From assembly GCF_003337565.1 (NCBI RefSeq), contig NZ_QPJL01000004.1:124001-188000 (forward strand): DNA of 64,000 bases. The letters run 5' to 3'. Both the position numbers and the translations under genes were made by a program. Source of the DNA: Paracoccus lutimaris. Lineage in GTDB: Bacteria; Pseudomonadota; Alphaproteobacteria; Rhodobacterales; Rhodobacteraceae. Shown piece by piece: positions 37,774 to 46,751 of this stretch (positions within the stretch are counted from its first letter, which is position 1; each line of letters begins with the position of its first letter). The notes beneath the pieces are model-generated. The model was given only the letters and a program-made list of their open reading frames with translations. It searched no databases and was not told the DNA's origin.

Positions 37774-38661
37774 TCACTTCTTGACGTAGACGCCCGGAAC
37801 GATGGGCTGTTCGGCCGGAACGGTCTTGCCGGCGATGACGTCGACGGCGGTGTCCACGGCGGTCTTGCCCATTTCCTGCGGGTATTGCTGGATCACGCCA
37901 ACCATGATCGGGTCGCTGTCAACGGCGTTGCGGGCCTCTTCCATGCCGTCAAAGCCGATCACCTTGACCTGATCCTGAAGGCCGGCTGATTTCGCCGCGA
38001 CCGCAGCCGCCAGCGCCGCATCGTCGCCAAAGCCGAAGATGCCGGTGATTTCGGGATTGGCCTGCAGCATGTTTTGCGAAACCGCCAGCGCCTCGGCGCG
38101 GGTGATGCCGGTCTGCTGGGCAACGATCTCGATATCCGGGAAGGCTTCCAGCCCCTTCTTGAAGCCATCGATGCGGGCCACCACCGACTGAACCGTCGGA
38201 TAGTCGATGATCGCGACCTTGCCCTTGCCGTCCAGCACCTTGCCCATCAACTCGCCGGCCTTGACGCCGCCGGTATAGTTGTCGGTGCCGATATGCGAGG
38301 TCACCTCGGCATTGGCGATCGGAATATCGACCGTGATCACCTTGATGCCCTGGGCCTGCGCCTTGGCGATCGCGGCCACGGCGCCCTGGCTGTCCACCGG
38401 CGAGATGACGATGACATCGACGCCCTTGACGATGAAGTCCTCGACATCGGCCAGCTGCTTGTTCAGGTCCTGATTGGCGATGCTGATTTCCAGCGGTACG
38501 CCCTTGGCTTCCGCCTCGGCCTTCATCGCATCGGCCAGTTCGATATAGAACGGGTGCTGCTGGGTCAGCAGGGACGCGCCGATTCCCTCGGCAAAGGCGG
38601 CCGATCCGGCGCTCAGCGCAACAGTGGTCAGCAGCGCCGAAAGCGCTTTCTTCAGGCTCAT
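37774..38661 (-). CDS. Sugar ABC transporter substrate-binding protein (RbsB-like)
   Basis: The 295-residue periplasmic protein has a signal peptide (MSLKKALSALLTTVALSAGSAAFA) and the Peripla_BP_4 fold (DQDLNKQ-type NQDLNKQLADVEDFIVKGVD, VSPVDSQGAV, TSHIGTDNYTGG). It is the first gene of the transporter-kinase-epimerase-LacI operon. The ATG at 38661 follows GGGAGGA. The binding specificity cannot be read directly; a hexitol or ketose is suggested by the enzymes downstream. Confidence 0.94.
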   Translation of the reverse strand: MSLKKALSALLTTVALSAGSAAFAEGIGASLLTQQHPFYIELADAMKAEAEAKGVPLEISIANQDLNKQLADVEDFIVKGVDVIVISPVDSQGAVAAIAKAQAQGIKVITVDIPIANAEVTSHIGTDNYTGGVKAGELMGKVLDGKGKVAIIDYPTVQSVVARIDGFKKGLEAFPDIEIVAQQTGITRAEALAVSQNMLQANPEITGIFGFGDDAALAAAVAAKSAGLQDQVKVIGFDGMEEARNAVDSDPIMVGVIQQYPQEMGKTAVDTAVDVIAGKTVPAEQPIVPGVYVKK

Positions 38662-38746
38662 GTCAATCCTCCCGGGATCTCGTTGCAAGGAGATCAGATG
38701 CTTTGGCGCTTGCCATTGTCCGCAGCTCCTCTCTGCGGCATGAGTC

Positions 38747-38774
38747 ACGATAATTGATACTTAACTCGTGTCAA
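38747..38774 (-). promoter_or_regulatory. Promoter and LacI-type operator of the ribose-type transporter operon
   Basis: On the minus strand a perfect -35 TTGACA (38774-38769) and a -10 TATCGT (38752-38747) are 16 nt apart. The -35 box lies inside the 14-bp dyad TTAACTCGTGTCAA (38761-38774), which has the central CG of LacI operators and resembles the site upstream of smoE. A repressor here would block polymerase directly. TTGATAC at 38754-38760 gives an extra half-site. Confidence 0.6.
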
Positions 38775-39165
38775 CTTTTAATTTTTCTCATGCGCTTTTT
38801 ATTAACCTACCCCTGCATCGGGGGCGGCGCGGCCGCATCCCCGATGGCCACAAGCACCACGGAAAAAAGGACAGGCCCGATCCGCGCGCAGCGTTCGGGC
38901 GTGGATGCAGGCCGCCTGACAGGCGGGTCGTTCGGAACGGCCTTAGATGGCTCAGCCCGTAATACCTGCGCCGGACGGGGAAACGTTCATAGCGCGCGGC
39001 GCTGCGCCCGTCCGTCGTGACAGCCGTTCACGATCCAAAGGGTCTGCTGCGCGCCGGCCTGCCATTCAAAGCCGGTCTCCGGCGAAGATCACCGCCGGCC
39101 TTTTCATCATCAGGCCGCGTGACGGCAGGACCGGACGCGGCTTGAGGCCGCACCCTGATCCGGCC
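38775..39165. other. Gene-free stretch between the two sugar regions
   Basis: After a short AT-rich run (to about 38810) this 391-bp stretch is GC-rich and shows no credible gene on either strand. It separates the operon that starts at 38661 from the end of the Frc-type operon, so it should also hold the latter's terminator, but I find no clear hairpin plus T-run. Confidence 0.5.
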
Positions 39166-39948
39166 TCAGCCCTCCATGGCCACGTCCAGATCGGCAAGCG
39201 CCTCGCCACCCGCCATCAGGTCGGTGATCTCCTCGCGGGACTTTTCGCCACGACGGAAATTCGCGGCCACCCGGCCGCGGATCAGGACCGCATATTGATC
39301 ACCCACGGCCATCGCATGCGTGACCTGATGGGTGATGAACACCACCGCGATGCCCCGCCGCTTGGCCTCGAGCACGATGCGCAGGACGTGGCTTGCCTGC
39401 TTGACCCCCAGCGCCGCCGTCGGCTCGTCGAGGATCAGCACCCGGGCGCCGAAATGCACGGCCCGGGCAATGGCCAGGGACTGCCGCTCGCCCCCGGACA
39501 GGCCGCCGATCAGCCGGTCGCCATCGTCGATCCGGGTGATGCCGAAATCGCGCACCGCCTTGACCGCGATGGCATTGGCCGTCTTGCGGTCAAAGACCTT
39601 GAACGGTCCCCAGCCTTTCGTCGGCTCGACACCGACAAAGAACGACCGGCCGATGGTCATCAGCGGAAAGGTTCCGCCGAACTGGTGGACGGTGGCGATG
39701 CCCTTTTCCTGCGCGTCGCGGGGGCGCTCGAAGCTGACCTCGGCCCCGTCCATCAGGAACTGGCCGCGGGTCGGCCTGTGCACGCCCGCCAGCGTCTTGA
39801 TCAGCGTGGACTTGCCCGCGCCATTGTCGCCCAGCAGGCACAGGACCTCGCCCGCATTCACGCTCAGCGAGATGTCGTGCAAAACGTCGATGGGGCCGAA
39901 GGATTTGTCGACATTGCGAAGTTCGATCACAGGGGTTTGCCCGGACAT
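39166..39948 (-). CDS. Sugar ABC transporter ATP-binding protein (FrcA-like)
   Basis: The 260-residue single-domain ATPase has Walker A GDNGAGKSTLIK, the signature GLSGGERQSLAIARA and Walker B VLILDEPTAAL. Its size and companions match FrcA of the fructose/ribose-type systems in rhizobia rather than the double-domain RbsA. It is the last gene of a binding protein-permease-ATPase unit, 8 nt after the permease. Confidence 0.94.
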   Translation of the reverse strand: MSGQTPVIELRNVDKSFGPIDVLHDISLSVNAGEVLCLLGDNGAGKSTLIKTLAGVHRPTRGQFLMDGAEVSFERPRDAQEKGIATVHQFGGTFPLMTIGRSFFVGVEPTKGWGPFKVFDRKTANAIAVKAVRDFGITRIDDGDRLIGGLSGGERQSLAIARAVHFGARVLILDEPTAALGVKQASHVLRIVLEAKRRGIAVVFITHQVTHAMAVGDQYAVLIRGRVAANFRRGEKSREEITDLMAGGEALADLDVAMEG

Positions 39949-39956
39949 GGCGTGTC

Positions 39957-40958
39957 TCAGTCCTTTTTCCTGGAGCCGGTATAGCTGAGCGCCATCTGCC
40001 GGAAGGTGTTGTTCATCAGGACCGCGATCAGCAGCATCACCCCGATGATCAACGAGGACAGGTTGCGGTCAAAATCGGTGAAATAGATGCCCTGGTTGAC
40101 CATTGCGAAGGTCAGAGTGCCAAAAAAGATCCCGATCACCGAGCCGAAGCCTCCGGTCAGCAGCACGCCGCCGATCACCACCGAAATGATCGCGTTGAAG
40201 ATGAAGGACATGCCGGTCGAGACCTGGGCCGAGTTGAACAGGATCGTCTGGCACAGCCCGACAAAGGCGGCGCTGACCGATGACAGGATGAACAGGCCGA
40301 TGGTGAATTTCGTGGTCGGGATGCCGGCGTTGCGGGCGCTTTCCTTGTCGCCGCCCATGGCGAACAGCCAGTTCCCCCAGGGCGAGAAATGCAGGAAATA
40401 GACGTAAAGCGCCGTCAGGCCCAGCCACCAGACGATGATCACCTGATAGGAGTTGAAATAGAACCCGCCAAAGATGGCCTTGGCCCAGGCGGGCGGGTTC
40501 ATGGCGACGGCGGTGGTGTTGGTCAGCAAGATCGACAGAAACAGCGTCAGCCCGGTCACCGCGAACAGCGTTCCCATGGTCACGATCAGCGATGGCACGG
40601 CGGTGCGCACCACCATGATGCCGTTGATCCAGCCGATCACGACCGCAAAGCCCAGCGTCATCAGGATGCCGACCGGGATCGGCAGCCCGTAATGCCCCGA
40701 AATGATGCCCATGGACATCGAGGCCGCCGGAACCATGGCCCCGATCGAGATGTCAAGCTCGCCCGCGATCATCAGAAAGCCGATCGGAATGGCGATGATG
40801 CCCAGATTGGCGGCCACGTTCAGCCAGCTGGCCGCCCCGGCAAATGAGGTGAAGTTCCGCCCGCCAAAGATGGCGAAAAACACGAAGACAAAGACCATGC
40901 CCAGAAACGCGCCCGATTCCGGGCGCCTGATCAGGCTGGCAAAGGACAGATTTCCCAT
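39957..40958 (-). CDS. Sugar ABC transporter permease (FrcC-like)
   Basis: The 333-residue membrane protein has about nine helices, with GELDISIGAMVPAASMSMGI and NAIISVVIGGVLLTGGFGSVIG as the family marks. It pairs with the ATPase 8 nt downstream and the binding protein 112 nt upstream. The start at 40958 gives a short cytoplasmic head before the first helix. Confidence 0.94.
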   Translation of the reverse strand: MGNLSFASLIRRPESGAFLGMVFVFVFFAIFGGRNFTSFAGAASWLNVAANLGIIAIPIGFLMIAGELDISIGAMVPAASMSMGIISGHYGLPIPVGILMTLGFAVVIGWINGIMVVRTAVPSLIVTMGTLFAVTGLTLFLSILLTNTTAVAMNPPAWAKAIFGGFYFNSYQVIIVWWLGLTALYVYFLHFSPWGNWLFAMGGDKESARNAGIPTTKFTIGLFILSSVSAAFVGLCQTILFNSAQVSTGMSFIFNAIISVVIGGVLLTGGFGSVIGIFFGTLTFAMVNQGIYFTDFDRNLSSLIIGVMLLIAVLMNNTFRQMALSYTGSRKKD

Positions 40959-41070
40959 AGGAGTTACCTCGAACTCGTACCGCCTTGGAAAACGGCATCA
41001 TTCCTGTCGGACATAGAGGGATCAGCCCGGCGCGCGATGCGCGGGGCTGACCGCGAAGGACCGGACCGGA

Positions 41071-42030
41071 TCAGCGCGCGCCGGCAGCGACCCCGACCAG
41101 CGCCGCGTCGATATTCCCGGCATCGACAATGCCGGGGCCGGTCAGCACCGGATCGGTCGGCAGGTCGATGCCGAAGTCGATATAGGCGGCCAGCATGGTG
41201 GTGGCGAGGAACGCCTGCGCATAGGGCTGCTGGTCGATGGCCATGGTCTGGGTCCCAGCCTTGATCCGCTCAAGCACCGAGGGGCTGAGATCGAACGTGC
41301 CCAGCAGCACCGGCCGGCCCGCCTGCTGGATGGCGATGGTCGCCGCGTCCGAAGCCCAGGCGCCCATGGTGATGACCGCGTCAATCGAGGGGTCCTTCAG
41401 CAGTTCGGCCTTCAGCGCCTCGGAGGTGCCGGTCACGTCGGAATCGATGCTGGCGGGCGTGGGCAGCCGCATGACCGTGGCGCCATTGGCCTCGGCCCCG
41501 GCGACGATGCCATCGCAGCGCCGCTCAAGGTTGACGGCGCCGGGCACATGGATATGGCACAGGATCTTCTTGGCGCCCTTTTTCGCCATGTAAGCGCCGC
41601 CCGCCTCGCCGGCCACAAACTCGTCCGAGCCGAAATAGTTGATGCCGGCGATCTGCTCCTTAACCTCTGCACCCGAGTTGTACATCATGATCTTGATGCC
41701 CTGATCGGCGGCGGATTTCAGCGCCGGCACCTGGCTTTCAGCCACCCAGACCGGAATGGCGATGCCATCGACGCCCTGGCTGACGGCGGTGTTGATCAGC
41801 TGCACCAGATCGGGGCCGAAATTGTCGTAATTCTGCGTGGTCAGATAGTTGACCGTGCCGCCATTGGCCTGAACCACCAGCGCGGCATCATCGACGCCCT
41901 TCTTGACGCGGTTGAAGAAGGCGTCATTGGCCGAGCCCGCGATCACCGCGATATCCGCCGCCGAGGCCGCGCCGGTCAGCGCCACCGAAGCCAGCATCGC
42001 GGCCAGCATGTTCTTGCGCATATTCATCAT
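41071..42030 (-). CDS. Sugar ABC transporter substrate-binding protein (FrcB-like)
   Basis: The 319-residue periplasmic protein has a signal peptide (MRKNMLAAMLASVALTGAASA) and the Peripla_BP_4 fold (NDAFFNRVKKGVDDAA, NYFGSDEFVAGEAGGAYMA). The ligand is unknown; the neighbouring oxidoreductases and TIM-barrel isomerase make an inositol or a related cyclitol or sugar plausible. The start is one of three nearby ATGs (MMNMRKN). It is the first gene of its operon, with a candidate operator 167 nt upstream at 42197. Confidence 0.93.
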   Translation of the reverse strand: MMNMRKNMLAAMLASVALTGAASAADIAVIAGSANDAFFNRVKKGVDDAALVVQANGGTVNYLTTQNYDNFGPDLVQLINTAVSQGVDGIAIPVWVAESQVPALKSAADQGIKIMMYNSGAEVKEQIAGINYFGSDEFVAGEAGGAYMAKKGAKKILCHIHVPGAVNLERRCDGIVAGAEANGATVMRLPTPASIDSDVTGTSEALKAELLKDPSIDAVITMGAWASDAATIAIQQAGRPVLLGTFDLSPSVLERIKAGTQTMAIDQQPYAQAFLATTMLAAYIDFGIDLPTDPVLTGPGIVDAGNIDAALVGVAAGAR

Positions 42031-42196
42031 CGTTGTCGTTCCTCCCGTTCATGGCCCGAAGCGGCCGGGCAATCCGTCTGCATGCCCCCGACGCGGCTGA
42101 GGCGGCCCTGCCTGCCGCCCCGTCCCGCGCCTCTCCTCCAAGGGCTGCACGTCCGCTTGGTATAGGCGAGGTTGTCGCGCTGGCGTAACCGGAAGC

Positions 42197-42212
42197 TGAT
42201 TGAAATCAATCA
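42197..42212. promoter_or_regulatory. Operator candidate 1 (TGATTGA-AA-TCAATCA)
   Basis: This is a 16-bp dyad with perfect 7-bp arms, upstream of the FrcB-like gene. The same motif, TGATTG-N6-ATCA, recurs at 43345 and 46752 before the other two units of this region. A promoter-like TATACC/TTACGC pair (minus strand) lies between the site and the gene. The second LacI regulator (46786-47823) is the likely binder. Confidence 0.55.
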
Positions 42213-42294
42213 CGCCATCCCGACACATCCGGCCCGAAACGCCAGCGGCCACCCGCATGGGGTGGCCGCTGACCGGACTGCCGGTTCCTTGGGG

Positions 42295-43254
42295 TCAGAT
42301 TTCCTGCAGCCGGTAATCGGACGGCGCCCGTGGCGCGACATTCTTCAGCAGCGCCACCGAACGTTCCAGCCCCTCGATCGAGTTCAGGATGATGTCCTCA
42401 TGCTCGATCGACAGCCAGCCGTCATAGCCGCCCATTTTCAGTCGATAGCAGAACTGCCGCCACCAGGTTTCGTCATGGCCGATGCCCAGTGTCACATAGC
42501 TCCAGGATCGGGCCGGGATATCGGTCAGCCCGCCATTCTCAAGCAGGCTGGTGGTCGCCTGCACCGGAGCGTTCAGCATCGTGTCCTTGGCATGGACGTG
42601 ATAGATCGCCCCGCCCAACTGCTCGGCCATGATCAGGGGATCGGCGCCCATCCAGAACAGGTGGCTGGGGTCCAGATTGGCGCCCAGCAACGGCCCGATG
42701 GCCTCGCGCAGGCGCAAGAGCGTCGGCATGTTGTAGACGCATTGGTTGCCGTGCAGTTCCAGCGCGATGCGCTCGACGCCGCACTCCCGGGCCAGTTGCG
42801 CGATCTCTGTCCAGAACGGGATCAGCACGCGGTTCCACTGATAATCCAGAATCGCCCGCGTTTCCGGCGGCCAGCTTGAGACGACCCAGTTGGGCAGCGT
42901 GTCGCCCGGCGCACCCGCCGGCAGGCCGGACATGGTGCAGACCGTCTTGATGCCCATTTCGCCCGCGACGCGGATCGTGTCCTTCAGGCATTCGCCCTGT
43001 TTGGGATCGGTGGGATGGGTCGGGTTGCCGTTCGCGTTCAGGCTGATGACCTCAAGCCCGCGCGATTCGAACGCCCGCAGAAAGGCCCGGCGGGCTTGCG
43101 TGCTGGCCTTCATGGCAGCCAGATCGAAATGCGGCGCCGTGGACCAGCCGCCGGTATTGACCTCGACGCCATCGACGCCCATCCGGGCCGCGTTCTCCAG
43201 CACCTGTTCAAGGGACAGGCCACCCAGACTGTCCGAAACAAACCCGATCTTCAT
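42295..43254 (-). CDS. Sugar phosphate isomerase/epimerase (xylose isomerase-like TIM barrel)
   Basis: The 319-residue protein starts MKIGFVSDSLGGLSLEQVLE and has the AP-endonuclease-2 type barrel with metal-binding positions ALELHGNQCVYN, GANLDPSHLFWMG, IYHVHAKDT and the final LSIEHED. Related proteins include IolE (inosose dehydratase), IolI and 3-ketohexose isomerases. The exact reaction is open. Taken with Gfo/Idh enzymes it fits a path in which a sugar is oxidised to a keto form and then isomerised or dehydrated. It is divergent from the first Gfo/Idh gene. Confidence 0.85.
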   Translation of the reverse strand: MKIGFVSDSLGGLSLEQVLENAARMGVDGVEVNTGGWSTAPHFDLAAMKASTQARRAFLRAFESRGLEVISLNANGNPTHPTDPKQGECLKDTIRVAGEMGIKTVCTMSGLPAGAPGDTLPNWVVSSWPPETRAILDYQWNRVLIPFWTEIAQLARECGVERIALELHGNQCVYNMPTLLRLREAIGPLLGANLDPSHLFWMGADPLIMAEQLGGAIYHVHAKDTMLNAPVQATTSLLENGGLTDIPARSWSYVTLGIGHDETWWRQFCYRLKMGGYDGWLSIEHEDIILNSIEGLERSVALLKNVAPRAPSDYRLQEI

Positions 43255-43344
43255 ACCCGTTTCCCCATGGTCCGCGGGAATGCCCCGGCACTCCCCCTGC
43301 GCCGCCATCTAGGCGCGCCGCCCGGTCCGAGGCACGCGGATCTT

Positions 43345-43360
43345 TGATTGAAACCCATCA
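43345..43360. promoter_or_regulatory. Operator candidate 2 (TGATTGAAACCCATCA)
   Basis: The site matches operator candidate 1 at 14 of 16 positions and lies in the 196-bp divergent gap between the TIM-barrel isomerase and the Gfo/Idh gene at 43451, so it could control both. Confidence 0.55.
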
Positions 43361-43450
43361 GGAATGGGCCAGCGCGGATCGGGCGGGCATGCCATCTCTG
43401 CCCGGTGTCGTTCCCCGCCTTTCGGGAAGACATCTCAAGGAGGAGGTTCC

Positions 43451-44467
43451 ATGACAGTTCCATCGCCCCCGGTCAGATGGGGGATTCTTGGCGCCGCGCG
43501 GATCGCGGATGGCGCAATCCTGCCCGGCATCTCGAAAAGCCCGGCCTGCACCGCCTTGGCCATCGGCGCGCGCGATCTGGACCGGGCGCAGGCCATGGCA
43601 ACCCGGCACGGCATCCCCCGCGCCTATGGCAGCTACGAGGAGGTGCTGGCCGATCCCGAGGTCGAGGCCGTCTATATCGCGCTGCCGAACCACCTGCATG
43701 TCGAATGGGCGCGCAAGGCCGCCGATGCCGGAAAGCATGTGCTGATCGAAAAACCCGCCGCCATGCGCGGCGCGGAACTTGCCGCGCTTGAGGGCCTGGA
43801 CCCCCGGCTACGTATCTACGAGGCTTTCATGGTCCGCCAGCAACCCCGCTGGATCCGGCTGCGCGAGATCCTGCGCTCGGGCGAATATGGCCGCCCGATG
43901 ACCTTCTGCTCGCTTCTGTCCTTCATGATGACGAACGAGGCCGATTTCCGGCAAAGGCCCGAATGGGGCGGCGGGGCGCATTACGATCTGGGCTGCTACA
44001 CCGCGATGACCGCCCGCTATGTCTTCGATGCCGAACCCCGGCGGGTCTTTGCCGCGATGGACAGGAATGCGAACGGGATCGACATGTTCACCTCGGTGAT
44101 CATGGATTTCGGCGATGGCCGCCATGCCACGTTCATGGTGTCCCTGGCGCAGGCGTCGTCGCAATCCATCCAGATCGTCTGCGAAAAGGCCTTCATCACC
44201 CTGCCGCAGGCCTATGTGCCCTCACGTGCCGAACCGAACCTGATCCTGATCGACACCTCGGCCGATCATGCGAATTCGAACCTCACCCCCATCGCGTTCC
44301 CGACGCTTGATCAGTACGAGGCCGAGGTCACCAATTTCTCCAAAGCGATCCGGGGCGAGCACGTCGCCTTTTTCGATCTTTCCGATGCCCGCGCGAATGC
44401 CGCCGTGACCGATGCCATCTTTGCATCCGCCGCCAGTGGCCGCTGGGCCGATGTCAAAGGAGCCTGA
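43451..44467 (+). CDS. Gfo/Idh/MocA family oxidoreductase
   Basis: The 338-residue protein has the Rossmann start VRWGILGAARIADGAILPG, the EKPAAM motif at about residues 98-103 that holds the catalytic lysine, and a C-terminal alpha/beta domain (GGGAHYDLGCYTAMTARYVF). Such enzymes oxidise or reduce sugars and cyclitols with NAD(P). AAGGAGGAGG precedes the ATG. The next gene starts 1 nt after its stop. Confidence 0.9.
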   Translation: MTVPSPPVRWGILGAARIADGAILPGISKSPACTALAIGARDLDRAQAMATRHGIPRAYGSYEEVLADPEVEAVYIALPNHLHVEWARKAADAGKHVLIEKPAAMRGAELAALEGLDPRLRIYEAFMVRQQPRWIRLREILRSGEYGRPMTFCSLLSFMMTNEADFRQRPEWGGGAHYDLGCYTAMTARYVFDAEPRRVFAAMDRNANGIDMFTSVIMDFGDGRHATFMVSLAQASSQSIQIVCEKAFITLPQAYVPSRAEPNLILIDTSADHANSNLTPIAFPTLDQYEAEVTNFSKAIRGEHVAFFDLSDARANAAVTDAIFASAASGRWADVKGA

Positions 44468-44468
44468 C

Positions 44469-45458
44469 ATGAGTGTGAAACTTGCCCTGATCGGCGCTGG
44501 CCGCATCGCCAATGTCCATGCCGACGCCATTGTCGCCAGCCGCGATGCCAGGCTGGTCGCCGTCACCGACGCGATCCCTGCCGCGGCCGAAAGCCTGGCG
44601 GCCCGCAGCGGCGCCCGGGTGATGAGCCCCGACGAGATCGCCGCCGACAAGGATATCACCGGCGTGCTGGTCTGCACCCCCACCGACACCCATGCCGACC
44701 TGATCGAGAAATTCGCCAAAGCCGGCAAGCATGTGTTCTGCGAAAAACCGGTCGATCTGGATCTTGCGCGCGCCGAACAGGTGGTGGCCATCGCCGCCGG
44801 GGCCGGGGTCAAGCTGATGCTGGGCTTCAACCGCCGTTATGACCCCAATTTCGCCGCCGCGCGCAAGGTCATCGATGCGGGCCGCATCGGCAATGTCGAG
44901 ATGGTCACCATCACCTCGCGCGATCCGGGCGCGCCGGATATCTCGTATGCCTCGCGTTCGGGCGGGATCTTCCGCGACATGACGATCCACGATCTGGACA
45001 TGGCGCGCTTTCTTTTGGGCGAGGAACCGGTCTGGGTGTCGGCCCATGCCTCGGTTCTGGTCAAGCCCGAGCTGAGCGATATCGGCGACAGCGATTCGGT
45101 TACGGTGATTCTGGAAACCGCCTCGGGCAAGCAGGCGGTCATCACCAATTCGCGCCGCGCAACCTATGGCTATGACCAGCGGATCGAGGTGCATGGCGCA
45201 TTGGGTGTTGTGGACGTCGCCAACCATCACGAAAACACCCTGCGCATCGGCGGGGCCGACGGCTATACCACCGCGCCCTTGATGAACTTTTTCATGACGC
45301 GCTATCTGGCCTCATATGCCGGTGAGATCGCCGAATTCATTGCCTGCATCAAGGAGGACCGCGCGCCGAAAACCACCGGCGCCGACGGGGTGATCGCGCT
45401 GAAACTGGCCAATGCCTGCGTGGCTTCGGTCGCCGGGGGCAGGCGCATCGCCGTCTGA
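44469..45458 (+). CDS. Inositol 2-dehydrogenase-like oxidoreductase (IolG family)
   Basis: The 329-residue protein has KLALIGAGRIANVHADAIV, the catalytic FCEKPVDLD and the IolG-type block GGIFRDMTIHDLDMARFLLGEEP, with the His-Asp pair of the active site. MLGFNRRYDPNF is also typical. IolG oxidises myo-inositol to scyllo-inosose with NAD; relatives act on scyllo-inositol or on sugars. The iolBCDE genes are not in the window, so the pathway may be a variant or be completed elsewhere. It is co-translated with the preceding Gfo/Idh gene. Confidence 0.88.
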   Translation: MSVKLALIGAGRIANVHADAIVASRDARLVAVTDAIPAAAESLAARSGARVMSPDEIAADKDITGVLVCTPTDTHADLIEKFAKAGKHVFCEKPVDLDLARAEQVVAIAAGAGVKLMLGFNRRYDPNFAAARKVIDAGRIGNVEMVTITSRDPGAPDISYASRSGGIFRDMTIHDLDMARFLLGEEPVWVSAHASVLVKPELSDIGDSDSVTVILETASGKQAVITNSRRATYGYDQRIEVHGALGVVDVANHHENTLRIGGADGYTTAPLMNFFMTRYLASYAGEIAEFIACIKEDRAPKTTGADGVIALKLANACVASVAGGRRIAV

Positions 45459-45466
45459 TCGGACAA

Positions 45467-45492
45467 GAAAAGGCGCCTGCGGGCGCCCTTTC
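45467..45492. terminator. Bidirectional terminator between convergent oxidoreductase genes
   Basis: A stem GGCGCC/GGCGCC (45472-45477 and 45482-45487) with a TGCG loop has A residues on the left and CTTT on the right. It lies in the 56-bp gap between convergent genes, as expected for a two-way terminator. The T-run is short. Confidence 0.55.
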
Positions 45493-45514
45493 CGCTGGCC
45501 GGAACCAAGGAGGA

Positions 45515-46678
45515 TCAGTCCTGCCATGCCACCCTGACCGGCGCGTTGGTCACGCTGGCCATCTGGATCGCATCCAGCACCTGCGCCGCACGATAGCCAT
45601 CCTCGATCGAGCCATTCGCCAGCGGCTGCCCGGCATCGATCGCGCAAAGGAATTCGTGGATCATGAAACCGAAGATCTCGGCATAGCCGATCGACACGCG
45701 GTCATGGGGCACGGCGGCCAGTGCCACGCCGGGCATCCGCGGCCGGTACTGCACCTGCAGGAAATCCGATCCCTGATCGCTGAACCGGGCGAATTCGTAA
45801 TAGCCGGGCGTCTCGGTCGAAAAGCGCGCGGTGCCCTGCGTTCCGTATACCTCGACCGAGAGGCAATTGCCCGACCCCACGGCCACGCGGCTGGCGGTCA
45901 TGAAACCCTGCGCGCCATTGGCAAAGCGCATCAGACCCGACATCACGTCGTCATTGTCGACCCGGGCGGTTTCCCCGGACAGCTCGACATGGCCGTGGCC
46001 CACCGCCATGCCCTTGGGCAGGTACCGTTCCGGGATCGAGATGGTCGAGACCGCGCCCACCACCTCGGCCACATCGCCAAACAGAAACCGCATCATGTCC
46101 ACGGCATGCGTGCCGATATCCAGCAGCGCACCCGGCCCCGCCTTGGCGAACTCATAGCGCCAGGAATGCGGCAATCCGGGATCGGCGGCATAATCGCATT
46201 GAAACTTGACGATGATCTGCACGGGCTTGCCCAGATCGCCACGCGCGATGCGGTCCCTGATCTCGGCCAGAGCCGGAATGCGGCGATAGTTGAACACGGT
46301 TGCCGACACGCAGCGCGCCGATCTTGCCGCATCGCGCAGCCCCCGCGCGCTGTCCGCCCCCAGCGCCAGCGGCTTTTCGCACAGCACATGCTTGCCCGCC
46401 ACCAGCGCGGCCTGCGTCACCTCGGCATGCAGGAAATTCGGCAGGCAGATCGACAGGATATCGATCTCGGGGTCCGCAACCACCGCCGTCCAGTCCGAGG
46501 CGGTGCCCTGAAACCCGTATTTCGCGGCCAGATCCTGCGCCAAAGCCGGGTTCATGTCGCAGACGGTCTTCAGCCGGATCGCGCCTGCGGCGAAGCGATG
46601 GGCATACTGGCGATATCCGGCGGCATGGGCCGCGCCGATCATGCCCGCGCCGATGATGGCGATACCTTTGGGCGACAT
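45515..46678 (-). CDS. Gfo/Idh/MocA family oxidoreductase
   Basis: The 387-residue protein has the NAD fold KGIAIIGAGMIGAAHAAGYR, the catalytic LCEKPLALG, and GPGALLDIGTHAVDMMRFLFG with the active-site His. AGGAGGATCCC precedes the ATG at 46678. It differs in size and sequence from the two plus-strand oxidoreductases and so likely acts at another step. An operator candidate and a further palindrome lie between it and the LacI gene upstream. Confidence 0.9.
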   Translation of the reverse strand: MSPKGIAIIGAGMIGAAHAAGYRQYAHRFAAGAIRLKTVCDMNPALAQDLAAKYGFQGTASDWTAVVADPEIDILSICLPNFLHAEVTQAALVAGKHVLCEKPLALGADSARGLRDAARSARCVSATVFNYRRIPALAEIRDRIARGDLGKPVQIIVKFQCDYAADPGLPHSWRYEFAKAGPGALLDIGTHAVDMMRFLFGDVAEVVGAVSTISIPERYLPKGMAVGHGHVELSGETARVDNDDVMSGLMRFANGAQGFMTASRVAVGSGNCLSVEVYGTQGTARFSTETPGYYEFARFSDQGSDFLQVQYRPRMPGVALAAVPHDRVSIGYAEIFGFMIHEFLCAIDAGQPLANGSIEDGYRAAQVLDAIQMASVTNAPVRVAWQD

Positions 46679-46695
46679 GGGATCCTCCTGAGCAA

Positions 46696-46708
46696 GCAAG
46701 TCACTTGC
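46696..46708. repeat. 13-bp perfect palindrome GCAAGT-C-ACTTGC
   Basis: Perfect 6-bp arms around one base, 17 nt before the Gfo/Idh start and next to its ribosome binding site. It could be a second regulator site or an RNA hairpin affecting translation. Nothing else supports either reading. Confidence 0.35.
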
Positions 46709-46751
46709 CAAGGGTTGTAATCGCGCATTGGCGTTCGCGGGCCCGCGACGC

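Noticed and set aside
42197-42212. FNR/Anr-type box
   Set aside because: The dyad TGATTGAAATCAATCA resembles TTGAT-N4-ATCAA at first sight, but the half-sites and spacing do not fit, and the repeated copies at sugar genes point to a LacI regulator.
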